From Saccharomyces mikatae IFO 1815 (Eukaryota > Ascomycota > Saccharomycetes > Saccharomycetales > Saccharomycetaceae), in contig NC_079268.1 of the NCBI RefSeq assembly GCF_947241705.1, positions 310,001-374,000 on the forward strand: 64,000 nucleotides of DNA, written 5' to 3'. Positions within the stretch are counted from its first letter, which is position 1. Each line of letters opens with the position of its first letter. This document shows positions 41,116 to 51,492 of this stretch, piece after piece. The notes below the pieces were generated by a model. It searched no databases. It worked only from the letters and a program-made list of their open reading frames with translations, and had not been told where the DNA came from. The position numbers were made by a program, and so were the translations under genes.

Positions 41116-42765
41116 TCATTTTTTTTCATTGTCCTCCAAAGAAGAAAATAACGATCTTCTTGCAGGTAGGGGAAGTTCTTCACGATCTGAACCAACGAAA
41201 GTAAAATCACCGTCGTGGTCTTCATCTTGATTCACTCGCTGGTCATGGCTTCTGTCATCTTCAAAACTGAAATATGATGAAGTATCTAACCCATCCATCA
41301 ATAACATATGAGAAGTGCTTAAATTACAGTTACTGATCATGGACGATTTACTGAAACTAGGAAAGAAATTCTCTTCACCTGTACTTTCACTCGAGTTTAA
41401 TGATGAACCATTGGAAACTCTTCTATGGATCGATGATAGCTTTGGAGGCGGGTCAAATTTGAATGACAGTGCAGATGATGCCATGGTTGTTGTAGATTGG
41501 TGGCTTTCCCGGTAGAAGAAATTAGGATTTGAAGGGGAAGCTAATTTTCTAAAGGAATTATTTTTGGTAGCAAACCGTTTAGATTCTCTCCTAAATTTAT
41601 CCATTTCTTGTTCACAGTTCAATAAATTTTCTTGTGAGTTCATTCCCACGTACTGACATGGGTAGCATAATTCAGGGAAATTATCAAATACAGCCTTGTA
41701 TCCACCGTCCAATATTAATATGTCAGGGTAAAATAACTTGGGATAATGATCCTGATTTATTATACGATCACAGTTTCTTAAATGAGATGCCAATGAAGGT
41801 CCTCGGTGGGAACTAAATTCACAATGGATAATTAGAAGAGTTGGCAAATTGTTGTTGTTGCTACTGTCACCGTGCAAAACTTTATGAATAAATTCGTTCT
41901 CTATATCATCTCTCGAGTGTATATTGATGGAATTTTTGATATGGCCGCCAAGATATTCGTATTCAAATCGGCAATCTATGATACAACATGAGTTGTAAAA
42001 CGGCTGGCACATATTATTTTGGAGAATGTCTTTCAGTGTTTCCGGAGAAATACGAGGGAAAAAGTCGTTTGAGTTTCGGTCATCATAGTAATATGGTATT
42101 CGTGTTTTTCCAAGACATGATTCAAAACATTTTTCTCTTGTCGAATCGAGAGTTAATGGACTGGATGAAGCAGAAGTAATACTCAAATTATTCTGGGAAA
42201 TATGTGAAAATCTCTGTGAACTTTTTCTTGATGACCTCGGAACTTTTCCATCTTGCCGTTGCAACCTTCTACCTGAGTTGCTGCTGCCATTGATGCTTGC
42301 TTTTCTCGACAAGGATCTTGACCTCGAAAATGAGTTGGATCTTTGGGGACTGCCGGGATACTTGATGCGATTGAAGAGGTCATTCTCCCTAGTATTGGTT
42401 AATGATCTTCTTGAAGAATTTCTGGTTGGGCTTTGTAAAGTTTGAGAGGCAAAATTTGTGCTCAAGACCAGATCATCATCTTTATTTTCATCGAGATTGC
42501 TGAATTGCTTTATAATTGGTGAAGGAATATCAATTTCATTACTACTGTATTTGGCTAACAATGGAGAGTTGTTGAATGTTATATGCTCTTTATTAGTCAA
42601 ATCATCATCGGTATGCGAATGTCTGCTTTTCGACTTGAAAAAGGTTTGGACGTTTTTGAATATGTTCTTTTTCTTACCAAAGGGACTTTTCAAAGAAATC
42701 TTTTGTAAATTCAGTGTGTCTTCGTTTGCAGAGTTATCATCATTTCCATGAAATATATTGTTCAT
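41116..42765 (-). CDS. MIH1: Mih1, Cdc25-type phosphatase
   Basis: Dual-specificity phosphatase that removes the inhibitory Tyr19 phosphate from Cdc28 at G2/M and opposes Swe1. It is 549 aa (554 in S. cerevisiae). The N-terminal 210 residues are Ser/Arg-rich and regulatory ([11 protein letters not shown]). The rhodanese-fold catalytic domain is at about 235-370. The active-site loop HCEFSSHRG has the catalytic Cys at C315 and the phosphate-binding Arg at R321, and the [16 protein letters not shown] motif of Cdc25 enzymes precedes it at about 261-276. The C-terminal 150 residues are variable. Confidence 0.96.
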   Translation of the reverse strand: MNNIFHGNDDNSANEDTLNLQKISLKSPFGKKKNIFKNVQTFFKSKSRHSHTDDDLTNKEHITFNNSPLLAKYSSNEIDIPSPIIKQFSNLDENKDDDLVLSTNFASQTLQSPTRNSSRRSLTNTRENDLFNRIKYPGSPQRSNSFSRSRSLSRKASINGSSNSGRRLQRQDGKVPRSSRKSSQRFSHISQNNLSITSASSSPLTLDSTREKCFESCLGKTRIPYYYDDRNSNDFFPRISPETLKDILQNNMCQPFYNSCCIIDCRFEYEYLGGHIKNSINIHSRDDIENEFIHKVLHGDSSNNNNLPTLLIIHCEFSSHRGPSLASHLRNCDRIINQDHYPKLFYPDILILDGGYKAVFDNFPELCYPCQYVGMNSQENLLNCEQEMDKFRRESKRFATKNNSFRKLASPSNPNFFYRESHQSTTTMASSALSFKFDPPPKLSSIHRRVSNGSSLNSSESTGEENFFPSFSKSSMISNCNLSTSHMLLMDGLDTSSYFSFEDDRSHDQRVNQDEDHDGDFTFVGSDREELPLPARRSLFSSLEDNEKK

Positions 42766-43623
42766 GGTTTCTTCACCCTCTTACACCTTAATACAGTTCA
42801 GTTTACTGGCCTGTTAATTTTTCTTCTCCTTTCAAATTAGTTCTCTTTTTTTTGTTTTCCTCTCTAACTTAAAGTTTTTTGATATATATATCGAGACAGA
42901 GAAAAATAGAGGAAGTATAATGTGATGGAAAGGTAATAAACAATGCAGCTTCTGCGAAAATAACACCGTGTGAGTATGAAACTCTGGATGTTATACTAAA
43001 CGATGCTAAAACAAGTAGTGGATCTGCTTGTATTCTTCTCACCAAATATGAAAGACGGAAAAATCACCATAAACATCGTTTCATCGTTTCATCGTTTCAA
43101 TTATAATCCAGTAAATAAGGCCTAGAAAACTAAATTATTCTGTATAGAATAAGAAATCATTCTGAAGCCACAAAATTGGTAAATATGCTTCGCGGCGCAG
43201 TTGGTTAGTTACTCCAATAATTATAATAGTTCTCTCCTCTTAATAAGGGTGTCCCATCCCCACTTTTATGCGATGCGGTATCATCAATTTTCAATATGTT
43301 GGAATATACAACCGCTAGAGAATGAGTGATTTGTTATACCATACCTGTATATAATATATTGTAGTGTACTATACTATACTATATTATTTTATATTATATT
43401 ATATCATTTATACTATATTACATCAAATATCTGGTTACATTAGTTTTATATACGTGTCTAAGTTATTACAGGCGCGAAAACTGAATCACTTAGAAGTGGG
43501 AGGGGAGGTGCCAGAAAATAGTTAGAAGTAATACTGTCGATAACATAAAGTTGCAAACTTCAAACACTATTGAAAGTAGTTACCTTATAAAGAAAGAGTC
43601 TATCAAAAAAAATAGCGATTAGT
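42766..43623. other. MIH1-MSN2 intergenic region
   Basis: 858 bp without a gene. It contains the palindromic GATATATATATC at 42881-42892, three tandem catcgttt units at 43074-43097, and a TA-rich block at about 43337-43430 made of tactata/tatat repeats. Confidence 0.6.
43074..43097. repeat. Tandem repeat (catcgttt)x3
   Basis: Three perfect copies of an 8-bp unit in the MIH1 upstream region. Confidence 0.9.
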
Positions 43624-45735
43624 TTAGATGTCTCCATGTTTTTTGTGGGTCTTGATATGTTGCGATAAATTATCGCTCCTACTAAACTTCTTCTCACATA
43701 TATGGCAAGCAAATGGCCGTTCGTTGGAGTGAACAGATCTAACGTGTCTCTTCAAATGCTCACTTCGTTTAAAGCTCTTGGGACATATATGGCAGTGGAA
43801 CGGTTTCTCTTCAAGTTCCTTTGTTGATTCCATGACGACACTTGATCTCCTGGACGGCGTCATCGATTTCCTTCTGTAGCTTGGCCTCCTTTCCTTCGTT
43901 ACACCAGCACCATTACCATTTGAATTAACGCTGGTACTGCTTATATTATTTTGTTGATTCGTAAGTGACACTGTACCCATCAAAGGTACGGCAGATTTCC
44001 GCCTCCGGAGAGAGGACCCGATTTTCGAGTTCATGGTGTGGTGGTTCTGTTGCGGGAAATGATGGTAGAAGTTATTTGTTGTAAGAGAAGTGGAGGATGA
44101 TGATGCCGGTGATAATGGAGCCATGTTCATTTGCGACATGGAAAGATCAAAATTGGGAGTAGTATTTGAATTCTGCTCACCTTCTTCGGTCAAAAATGAC
44201 ATATCGCTAGTCATGCCTGTAGTCACCACTTTTGCAATAACAGATGCATTGTCCGAAAGAATCATTGAAGGTTTGATAAATTGTTGCGATGAAGTTGAGT
44301 TTTCATTCGGCAGCATATCCTTTTTGGCGTCTTCATTTTGTCTATTAACCAAGTCATAACTTAGTGAGTCATCGATGATTGGTAAGGAAGCTCTTTGCCT
44401 TCTTGAATATAGATCACTGTTGGAAGATTTCATACTGGTGCTACTGTTATTATGTGATGATGTTGGTTGTTTGTGTTGAAATCGGTTTAATTGTTGTTGC
44501 AGTTGTTGACTTGGATTTATCTTTGTCATGCTATTAGCATCGAAAGAATTTTGACAAGCAGGGTTGTTTTTTAAAGAAGTGGCGGCACCCATACTGTCGT
44601 TAAAATTCATATTATATTCATTGAGAATTTGTGTCAGTTCATTGTCTATAGTAGCTTCATTGTTGTTTGGATTCCCTGTAATGTTTAAATTTGTATTGGT
44701 GTTCATAGTAGTGGTGTTCGGACTTGCATTGGAACTTGAGTTAGAATTGGAGGTGATATTAAGGTTCGTATTTCTATTGTTTGAATTGATTTTTGGATGG
44801 TTCCAAAGGTCCAACGAATGAGAAATGGAATTCCTCGAATTTGTGATTGATGGAAATTGGTTTGTTATAACATCACTAAACCTTCGACGTGACAAATTAG
44901 TATCATCATCATCATCATTCAATAAAAGGTCACTCGATACGTAATCATCTAACATGGAATCTATGTTCAATGAATTGAAATAACTGGAATTTAAATTTCC
45001 TGCAGAATTAGAATTGGAATTTGAAATAGAGTTAGAATATGAATTTGTATTTGAGTTCAGTTGGTTTCTTAATCTTTCGTTCAAGTTGTTTGGATTAGTG
45101 TCAATGAAAGAATTCGGATTAGGAGCATTAGCGAAGGATAGATGATCATCATTAGTCGTCTTTTGTTGAGCTCGAGGGCATATGAGAGTTTCATTACCAT
45201 TAGAGGTTTGGGGTGATAAACTAATATCGTTGCTGATTGTATTCATGGGGAGATTTGTGACCTGATTTTGAGGGACCGATGAAGGCGAAGGTGATTGCAT
45301 TGGATTGTTCATGTTGTACAAAATATCGTTCATAGGATATGAAGATGTAAGGGTTGTATATTGGTTTGTCCCAGAGATATCAGTGTTATCAGTGTTGCTA
45401 TCTTCATTGTCATCTTTATGAGTTCTTGTACTACAATATTTGTTACTTTTAGCTTTTAAATGTAAGCTATTGTCGGTAGTAGAGGGTATCGTATCCGCTA
45501 TAGGTAGTGGAGAATCGAAAGACAATGGGGGAAGCCCAAATGTTAATGGAGCTTCTTGGTTTTGGATGTTACTGATATCTGTACCATCAAAGACAGAGTT
45601 TTTAATATCTAGAGAATACGGAATAATATCGCTATTGATGTTATTCGAGGCATTATTTTCCGTGCGTTGCATGCTGCTCATGCTTTCTATGGGAAATAGA
45701 ATGTCTTCACTATTGAAATCATGTTCGATCGTCAT
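43624..45735 (-). CDS. MSN2: Msn2, general stress-response zinc-finger activator
   Basis: C2H2 activator that moves to the nucleus when PKA activity falls and binds STREs (AGGGG). The start is the ATG at 45735 ([15 protein letters not shown]), giving 703 aa (704 in S. cerevisiae); ten further upstream codons need a TTG. The N-terminal activation region holds conserved hydrophobic-acidic blocks ([32 protein letters not shown]). The middle is Asn/Ser-rich. PKA sites RRPSY, RRKS and RRSS sit near residues 612-630. Two C-terminal zinc fingers occupy about 647-700 ([38 protein letters not shown]). Confidence 0.97.
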   Translation of the reverse strand: MTIEHDFNSEDILFPIESMSSMQRTENNASNNINSDIIPYSLDIKNSVFDGTDISNIQNQEAPLTFGLPPLSFDSPLPIADTIPSTTDNSLHLKAKSNKYCSTRTHKDDNEDSNTDNTDISGTNQYTTLTSSYPMNDILYNMNNPMQSPSPSSVPQNQVTNLPMNTISNDISLSPQTSNGNETLICPRAQQKTTNDDHLSFANAPNPNSFIDTNPNNLNERLRNQLNSNTNSYSNSISNSNSNSAGNLNSSYFNSLNIDSMLDDYVSSDLLLNDDDDDTNLSRRRFSDVITNQFPSITNSRNSISHSLDLWNHPKINSNNRNTNLNITSNSNSSSNASPNTTTMNTNTNLNITGNPNNNEATIDNELTQILNEYNMNFNDSMGAATSLKNNPACQNSFDANSMTKINPSQQLQQQLNRFQHKQPTSSHNNSSTSMKSSNSDLYSRRQRASLPIIDDSLSYDLVNRQNEDAKKDMLPNENSTSSQQFIKPSMILSDNASVIAKVVTTGMTSDMSFLTEEGEQNSNTTPNFDLSMSQMNMAPLSPASSSSTSLTTNNFYHHFPQQNHHTMNSKIGSSLRRRKSAVPLMGTVSLTNQQNNISSTSVNSNGNGAGVTKERRPSYRRKSMTPSRRSSVVMESTKELEEKPFHCHICPKSFKRSEHLKRHVRSVHSNERPFACHICEKKFSRSDNLSQHIKTHKKHGDI

Positions 45736-46700
45736 TTTTAATTTGGTTCTTTCTGTGAGCAGCAAAAGCTAAAAAATTAAAAGGAACACCTAATGGTGAA
45801 TACAGTATGTTGCGTTGCGGCTGTTACTACAACTAATGCAATTTTTCTCAAATATAAATGAGAAGGATACCGATAGAGCAAGGAGGGAAAAAAATAATAT
45901 CTTCTTCAACTTTCTTGTACACCCAACTTGTTTTTGTTATTTGAAGGTTCCCGTAGGTTAGCTCTCGTCAAACAAAGTTTTCTTAATCTGGGAAGTCTTG
46001 TTGAGCTTGCGTTGCTTTCTTACTATTACCTAACAGGGAAGGCAAAAAAAGGGAACACTGTATACGTGATAAAAGAAAAGTGCCAAGTTCGACTGGTGCA
46101 GGTACTGAGTAACAAACACCACTTCTCTGTTTTCTTCTTTATTGTCTGTTTCTTTTGCGCGAAACACGTAATATTAATATGATATTATCAATTCTTTAGG
46201 TCGTCTGGAGAAAAGATATTGTATATATTCTCGGTGTCTTGTTTTCTTTTCCTCAGTTTGTTTTTTCCTATTCTGATTTTCAGTATTTCGTAAAAAAGGT
46301 GTTTTTTCGTATAAATGGCTCTTTTTTAGTCCATTACAACCAAAAAGAGCTAATATACATGACGTAAATAGATGGTGTCAAGAAGCAGCTTGGCTGCTAC
46401 GGAATGCGTAGTTTCCGGAGGAAGAGGGAAAGATCAACTCCGGCCGTATAGTTCGGAACGATAAGTGCCATAGATAAGTGAGGTACGGATACCTAGAGCG
46501 ATATACTTCCTTTAGTGCCTTCCGGGCCGTTGTTGCCGGCGAAACCGGAGGGACAAAGCAGTGTAAAGTTACATTGGAAACCGGCTTTGGCGTAATGCCA
46601 CTGGCGTATTTACTTATCCGGCGTCGCATGGCCATCTTACTAGTGTACTATACTATGTTATATCTGTATTACGCTATACTATTCAGTTATGTTGTGCGAT
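45736..46700. other. MSN2 upstream / CCS1 downstream intergenic region
   Basis: 965 bp. The distal third (46378-46640) is clearly more GC-rich than its surroundings and contains seven CCGG tetramers between 46415 and 46621. An ATG-initiated 85-codon reverse ORF covers it (46378-46635) but has no recognisable similarity. Confidence 0.55.
46415..46621. promoter_or_regulatory. CCGG-rich block upstream of MSN2
   Basis: CCGG at 46415, 46440, 46522, 46536, 46545, 46581 and 46618, plus extra CGG triplets at 46400, 46453 and 46485. Such a density is unexpected in DNA of about 38% GC and suggests a zinc-cluster-type binding platform. No factor is identified. Confidence 0.3.
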
Positions 46701-47450
46701 CTATTTGATATTGTTAGCCAAGGCATCTTTTCGCTCCTCCCAAACAGTTTTCCCCGTACATGCACACACCTGTTTGTTGTTTTCCCACACGCCAGCACTT
46801 CTGGCGATGACTCCCAGAAATGAGTAGTCCTTGGCGGAGGAAGGTTCGTGTTCTGGGTGGTCCAAGGCTTTAGAAATGACGAAGCTGCGACCGATGAGTT
46901 GCCATGTCGGCAAGGGAGCGCTTAAAAATGTTTTCCCACTGTAGAGATTTTCGCCCAAATCACTCTTATCAAAACATTCGATAGGCTCATCGAACTTATG
47001 CCATACTTTCCCAATAGAGTCCATGCCCTTCGAGATATCCCCTTTTTCGTGGATGTTGGCATAGTACTTTCCCGCTTCTGGGACACCATTTACAGTAATG
47101 TCGAAAAGGGTTCTGTTTTCTCCGACCTGAACAATTCTTGCTAGGCCTCTCACAGCGGTGTCCTTCTTCTTGTCAATAGTATATTTTTGAAAAGTTTCCA
47201 AGATAGCCACCGCGGAAGAATTCGGTTTACCAGTACCTCTTATGATGGCATCTTTGCCACAGCTTTGTAAGGTGTTGATAATGGTAGAAGGGGCAACTGA
47301 GCTTTCTACGCTCATTATTTGCTGACCGATGTCGAAATTTAATGAGTTGATTCCCGGGACATCTTTCAAGCATGCCTTGATATCATTCACACAGTTTTCA
47401 CAGTGCATAGGGATGGCATATGTAGCTTCGTAGGTATCGTTTGTGGTCAT
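46701..47450 (-). CDS. CCS1: Ccs1, copper chaperone for superoxide dismutase
   Basis: Delivers copper to Sod1 and catalyses its disulfide formation in the cytosol and mitochondrial intermembrane space. It is 249 aa, as in S. cerevisiae. Domain I (about 1-75) is Atx1-like, with the copper site MHCENC (C17, C20). Domain II (about 78-220) is SOD-like but lacks the full catalytic copper ligands. The C-terminal domain III carries CAC (C229, C231), needed for transfer and oxidation. The start is the ATG at 47450. MAC1, the copper regulator, is in the same window but 31 kb away. Confidence 0.98.
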   Translation of the reverse strand: MTTNDTYEATYAIPMHCENCVNDIKACLKDVPGINSLNFDIGQQIMSVESSVAPSTIINTLQSCGKDAIIRGTGKPNSSAVAILETFQKYTIDKKKDTAVRGLARIVQVGENRTLFDITVNGVPEAGKYYANIHEKGDISKGMDSIGKVWHKFDEPIECFDKSDLGENLYSGKTFLSAPLPTWQLIGRSFVISKALDHPEHEPSSAKDYSFLGVIARSAGVWENNKQVCACTGKTVWEERKDALANNIK

Positions 47451-47816
47451 TTTGTGTTGCTCGAATAGCTCGTTGTCTTACAATGGTACCTTTATTTTTT
47501 TTGTTTCATTTTTTGGCTTGCCTTTAATATATTATTTTTCTGAACAATGCATTTTCGTTCTCCTCCATTCCGCTGTGCTGGCTATACGGAAAGAGGATTA
47601 TTAGTAAGCGCAATTTTTCTATACTAGACTGAGCTAAAGAGCGTAAGTATGGTTAACTTTTATTTGGTTATTATAAATCACGTATATTTTGAGTATATGA
47701 ATTGAAAATGAAGGCGACAACACAAGCGTATAGAATTTTTTTTTTCGTTTTTATTTCATAAGCTTGTCAGGGGAAAGGTGTTGATGATACAAGTAAGCTT
47801 ATTCCTCCAGTAATAT
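47451..47816. other. CCS1-SUB1 intergenic region
   Basis: 366 bp of AT-rich DNA: the CCS1 promoter (on its right side) and the SUB1 3' flank with a T-rich tract near 47739-47755. Nothing else seen. Confidence 0.5.
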
Positions 47817-48674
47817 TTATTCTTCTTCACTTATATCGTCTTCAGCCTTGTTCATTTCAGCCTCCAAGCTTTGAGCAAATTCTTCGTCACTAGAATTTGC
47901 ATCTTTTGCGTCGTCTATATTGGAGAGAGCGTCTTCCTTTTTAGCTTGAACCATAGGTACAGGTGCAGGTTCAGGTTCAGGTTGAGGTTCAAGTATATTT
48001 TCCTTTGCCTCTGCCTTTGCCTTTGCCTTTGCCTTTTCTTCTTCCTCTTCTTTCTCCTTCTGCTTTCGTTCTTCCTGTTGCTTCCTACCAGCCTGCCCTG
48101 GAATGATCAAAGTAGCATTTGCTTCCCTTTCAGCATTTTGAATGTTTTCCTCATGAGGTAACAGGGTAGGTGGAGCAGGCTTCTTTTTCTTTGAACGGGG
48201 TTCCAAGTCCTGATTTTCGTTAGATGACTTGGATTTGTCTTCCCTCCTCTTCTTTGAGCTGTTCTTGTCCTTATCATTATTGATGGTGTCATTATTGTTA
48301 TCATCTTCATATTCGTCGTCGGATAAAAGTCTAACCATTTTCGTTTTTGGCCTCTTGGATCCCAGCCTTCTCAATGCCTCATCAATATTTAATCTGTGTT
48401 TAAGCAGTTCGTCATAGAGATCTTCTGTCAACGAAATACCTTTCTTCCCAGGCTTCATTTCGCCCGTAGAAGAGTCCAGATAGTATTCACGGATGTCAAT
48501 TAAGTTTATGTTCCTAAATTGTCTCACTGTAACTCTCTTATTTTTTCCCAAATCAAAAATGGCATCTGAGGCGGAGAGTCCAGATGGCATACCACCATTA
48601 TTGTTATTGTTATTTAAATTTCCACCACCATTATCGTTTCTTCTCTTGTTCCTATACCTGTTGTAATATGACAT
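47817..48674 (-). CDS. SUB1: Sub1, PC4-like transcription coactivator
   Basis: Single-stranded-DNA-binding coactivator that acts with TFIIB in initiation, elongation and 3'-end choice. The start is the ATG at 48674 (MSYYNRYRNKRR), giving 285 aa (292 in S. cerevisiae). The upstream open frame of 41 codons lacks an ATG. The PC4 domain, at about 38-105, has DAIFDLGKNKRVTVRQFRNI and DIREYYLDSSTGEMKPGKKG. The C-terminal extension is highly charged: Lys/Asp-rich, then a KAKAKAKAEAKE run and a PEPEP run. Both runs come from imperfect 6-bp DNA repeats, and this is where the length differs between species. The tail ends in the acidic DDISEEE. Confidence 0.96.
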   Translation of the reverse strand: MSYYNRYRNKRRNDNGGGNLNNNNNNGGMPSGLSASDAIFDLGKNKRVTVRQFRNINLIDIREYYLDSSTGEMKPGKKGISLTEDLYDELLKHRLNIDEALRRLGSKRPKTKMVRLLSDDEYEDDNNNDTINNDKDKNSSKKRREDKSKSSNENQDLEPRSKKKKPAPPTLLPHEENIQNAEREANATLIIPGQAGRKQQEERKQKEKEEEEEKAKAKAKAEAKENILEPQPEPEPAPVPMVQAKKEDALSNIDDAKDANSSDEEFAQSLEAEMNKAEDDISEEE

Positions 48675-48880
48675 AGCGCTTGTCTTTGTATATAAGTAGA
48701 AAGATGAACGTATACGGAAAGATAATAATATCAGATAACTTTCTTGAGTGAGCAACCAAAAGACGTTTTTTTGATTGGAGACCTCTATGAAATTCACCGT
48801 TACAACCTCTTCTTTTGTCTTTCTATCGTTCCCTAGATCATATCAAGAATTTTCATCAAGAATAGAACAAAAGGCAAGCC

Positions 48881-48922
48881 AGAGAGAAAAAGAAAGAGAA
48901 AGAGAAAGAAAAGAGAGGGGGA
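48881..48922 (+). repeat. 42-nt uninterrupted purine tract
   Basis: Only A and G from 48881 to 48922, largely (agaaag)n-like, ending in ggggg. A GA-rich element of this kind is common in yeast promoters. Confidence 0.85.
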
Positions 48923-49130
48923 CGAGGTGAAAAGAGAAGAAAACACAAGTACTGACAAACAATTTCAAAAGAGAGCAAAATTTCCATGCAAATGATTCCA
49001 TCAATAAACTCCCGTGATCGAAACGAGGAAAAACCATCCATAAAATAACAAAAAAACGTATGTGTGTTTTGCTATACTCAAATCCTGCTTGTCAGTGATG
49101 ATAATTCTTTTCGCAGTGAAAATAACATTG

Positions 49131-49137
49131 TTACCCG
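49131..49137 (+). promoter_or_regulatory. Reb1-type site (TTACCCG) between SUB1 and YET2
   Basis: Exact TTACCCG followed by G, 373 bp upstream of the YET2 start. Motif match only. Confidence 0.4.
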
Positions 49138-49509
49138 GCTATACAGTGTGGTGTTTTAGTACGGCTGCATTAACGATCTTTTAAGTACTGATAGTGGCAT
49201 CAAACAACCAGGCCATTTCGGTGCATTGCTGTCCTGTGTTGTTTTTGTAGTAAACCCATAGTCAATAGATGTGATCGGTAAGCGCTCGCTATGTTTATGA
49301 GCCAACCTGGTGTGAGTGGGCATATGTCGATGAGGCAAAATTGGCTTAAAAAAAATGAAGGAAAAAAAGGGCTGTTAAAATAAACTATGGACAGCTGGCC
49401 TTCTTTGGGAAAAGCTAACCGCCTGGAAATAAATGTATGCATCTGTTGTTCCTTAGGTACCAGCAATGTGAATAGAACAAGACCAAGCGAATTAGTAGGT
49501 AAAATAGTA

Positions 49510-50010
49510 ATGGGTGTTTACTTAGCAGCGCTCTTTTCGTTGTTGGTCATTGAAATGGCTATCCTTTTTGTTTTGGTGCTTCCACTTCCACAACGTATGA
49601 GAAGGTGGCTGTACACGAGGTACAATGCCATAAGTTCTAATAAGAAATTTAGAACATACATGATAGGAATCATGATGCTTGTTGGTCTGTTGTTCGTTGA
49701 TTCATGGAAGAGATCACAGGTCAAAGTGTCTACGTACCGTGATCAGAAAAATTCCTTTGTAATAAATAGTGTAACTCCAGTCGATGCGCTGGCTTCAAGG
49801 GCATACAATCAAAGAAATGTTTACATTTCAGGCTTTATCATCTACTTTTGTATATGCATACTTACGGTTATGAGTATTTTACGAAGGATAGTGGAGTGGA
49901 ATGATAAAGTAAAAGCTGGAGATGCGATTCTGAGGGAACGGTTAAAGCAAAAGCAAAAATACTTGAAAAAGTTGCAGAGGAAGGAGTTGTGTAGAGAGAA
50001 ACGGAGCTGA
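49510..50010 (+). CDS. YET2: Yet2, BAP31-family ER membrane protein
   Basis: Homologue of mammalian BAP31; the yeast paralogues are Yet1 and Yet3. Its function is unclear. The start at 49510 (MGVYLAALFSLLVIEMAILF) gives 166 aa (160 in S. cerevisiae). Three hydrophobic segments lie at about 3-23, 46-61 and 103-124, the normal BAP31 topology, followed by a Lys/Arg-rich C-terminal helix (KAGDAILRERLKQKQKYLKK). BAP31 relatives begin directly with the first membrane segment, which favours this start over the in-frame ATG at 49387. Confidence 0.93.
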   Translation: MGVYLAALFSLLVIEMAILFVLVLPLPQRMRRWLYTRYNAISSNKKFRTYMIGIMMLVGLLFVDSWKRSQVKVSTYRDQKNSFVINSVTPVDALASRAYNQRNVYISGFIIYFCICILTVMSILRRIVEWNDKVKAGDAILRERLKQKQKYLKKLQRKELCREKRS

Positions 50011-50065
50011 AACAGATATACTTACATACTTTAAATGAATATAAATAAGATTGGTTGATTGGTTC

Positions 50066-51121
50066 TCAGGAAGATTTGATAATTTCTGGATGAGGGATTC
50101 CGGACGACCATACTTCATTAAAATGACCTTTGAAAATATTCTTCTGGATAAAATCCACTAGTTTTTTGTCCCTGGGAGACAATTTGTTGCCGTTTGATTC
50201 CACATTTTTGTAGTTGTCCAGAGCAAGTTTTAATTCTTTCATGCTACTCACTCCAAGAACGACTGGGCCTTTTCCCATCCATTCTGAAACCGCATATCTG
50301 GTCGCTAAGTCTGCTAGATCGACATTTTGTTCTTGGCAATATTTGGCAGCCTTGGATGCACATTCCCTCAATTCGTGGGAACATGGATGAAACTTCCTTG
50401 TTTCCTGCGACCTTAGAAGCGACATGCTCAATATGGATGCATTGCAAATCATCTTCAGTTTAGCGTTACACAATAGTCTTTCTCGAAAGTCCAGGAGTTT
50501 GTTATTTTGTAAATTCAAGTTACAGTACGATAGTACTGCGTCCAATGAGCCGACATCGGTTTCCTTGATAGAACAATGTTCAGCTAGCCAAGTGATGAAA
50601 TCGATTGGATAACCCGATACGCCAATATTTTTGATGATTCCTTCATTTTTTAAGATCCTCAATTCCTTGAGTGCCTCTAAAATGTGTGGCAATGAAACAA
50701 ATTCCACATCGTGCAAGTAAACGAGATCAAGGTACGCAGTGTCTAACCTTTTACACGATCTGAGAACACTAAATCTTACAAACTCTTTGGAATAATTGAA
50801 TTCATCGGCACTAATGCGCCCGACTTTGGTACATATGAAATAGGTACTTCTAGGAAATTCATTTTTTAGACTGGTCAATGCCTTACCATAAAGGACCTCA
50901 CTAGGTCCGTAATATGGGGAAGTGTCAATTGCATTTATACCATGCGAGAATGCGTATCTGATCATGTCCTCCAATGGTATAGATTCTGGCTCATCGGTAT
51001 ATTGTTCATTCAATATGGCACCTCCTAAAACTAGGGGAGACAACAAGGCCAAGTTAGATGGTTCTACCTTACACTTGACGGCCTTATAATCTTCCTTGTT
51101 ATCCTTGCTTTTTGAAAACAT
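50066..51121 (-). CDS. ARA2: Ara2, NAD-dependent D-arabinose dehydrogenase
   Basis: Aldo-keto reductase that oxidises D-arabinose in the synthesis of dehydro-D-arabinono-1,4-lactone, the precursor of erythroascorbate. It is 351 aa against 335 in S. cerevisiae. The N-terminus before SPLVLGGAI is longer and unlike the one I recall (MFSKSKDNKEDYKAVKCKVE), and a few residues follow the usual GIPHPEI end. Catalytic elements are present: Asp66 and a Tyr in DTSPYYGPSE (70-71), Lys in FICTKVGR, His in VYLHDVE. The cofactor-binding part lies near GPVVLGVSSMKEL. The start is the only available ATG, at 51121. Confidence 0.95.
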   Translation of the reverse strand: MFSKSKDNKEDYKAVKCKVEPSNLALLSPLVLGGAILNEQYTDEPESIPLEDMIRYAFSHGINAIDTSPYYGPSEVLYGKALTSLKNEFPRSTYFICTKVGRISADEFNYSKEFVRFSVLRSCKRLDTAYLDLVYLHDVEFVSLPHILEALKELRILKNEGIIKNIGVSGYPIDFITWLAEHCSIKETDVGSLDAVLSYCNLNLQNNKLLDFRERLLCNAKLKMICNASILSMSLLRSQETRKFHPCSHELRECASKAAKYCQEQNVDLADLATRYAVSEWMGKGPVVLGVSSMKELKLALDNYKNVESNGNKLSPRDKKLVDFIQKNIFKGHFNEVWSSGIPHPEIIKSS

Positions 51122-51400
51122 TTTTCGGTGCTGCTTTTTCGTTTTAGACTGGCTGGAATCTGGTTACAGTTTGCCGTTTGCCAAATCTATACTATCCTGC
51201 CTTCCGGTCCATCCAGAAACGAAAAATACGAAGAAAAACCAACTATACATGTAACAATACGTAGCCGTATGATTCTATTCGTGCTTTCTTGAATGTACCC
51301 TGACCACACGACACCCCTGTTCTTCAGGAAATTCTTTCTTGACGAGTTTTTTCATTAGAATGGGGTGGCTTATAGTGTGCAAGACCGCATGTAAATATAA

Positions 51401-51492
51401 GCGGATTTAGCTCAGTTGGGAGAGCGCCAGACTGAAGAAAAAACTTCGGTCAAGATATCTGGAGGTCCTGTGTTCGATCCACAGAATTCGCA
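51401..51492 (+). tRNA. tRNA-Phe(GAA) with 19-nt intron
   Basis: The sequence GCGGATTTAGCTCAGTTGGG ... GTTCGATCCACAGAATTCGC is the classic yeast tRNA-Phe. Anticodon GAA is at 51434-51436. The intron is 51439-51457, one nucleotide 3' of the anticodon as in all yeast tRNA introns, leaving 73 nt. No LTR is recognisable within the 280 bp upstream. Confidence 0.98.

Larger units (their letters stand above)
48675..49509. other. SUB1/YET2 divergent intergenic region
   Basis: 835 bp. It holds a pure purine tract (48881-48922) and a Reb1-type TTACCCG (49131-49137). An ATG at 49387 opens an in-frame 41-codon extension of YET2. Confidence 0.5.

Noticed and set aside
46378-46635. 85-codon ATG ORF upstream of MSN2
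   Set aside because: No recognisable similarity. The GC-rich, CCGG-dense composition explains the low stop frequency, so it is not listed as a gene.
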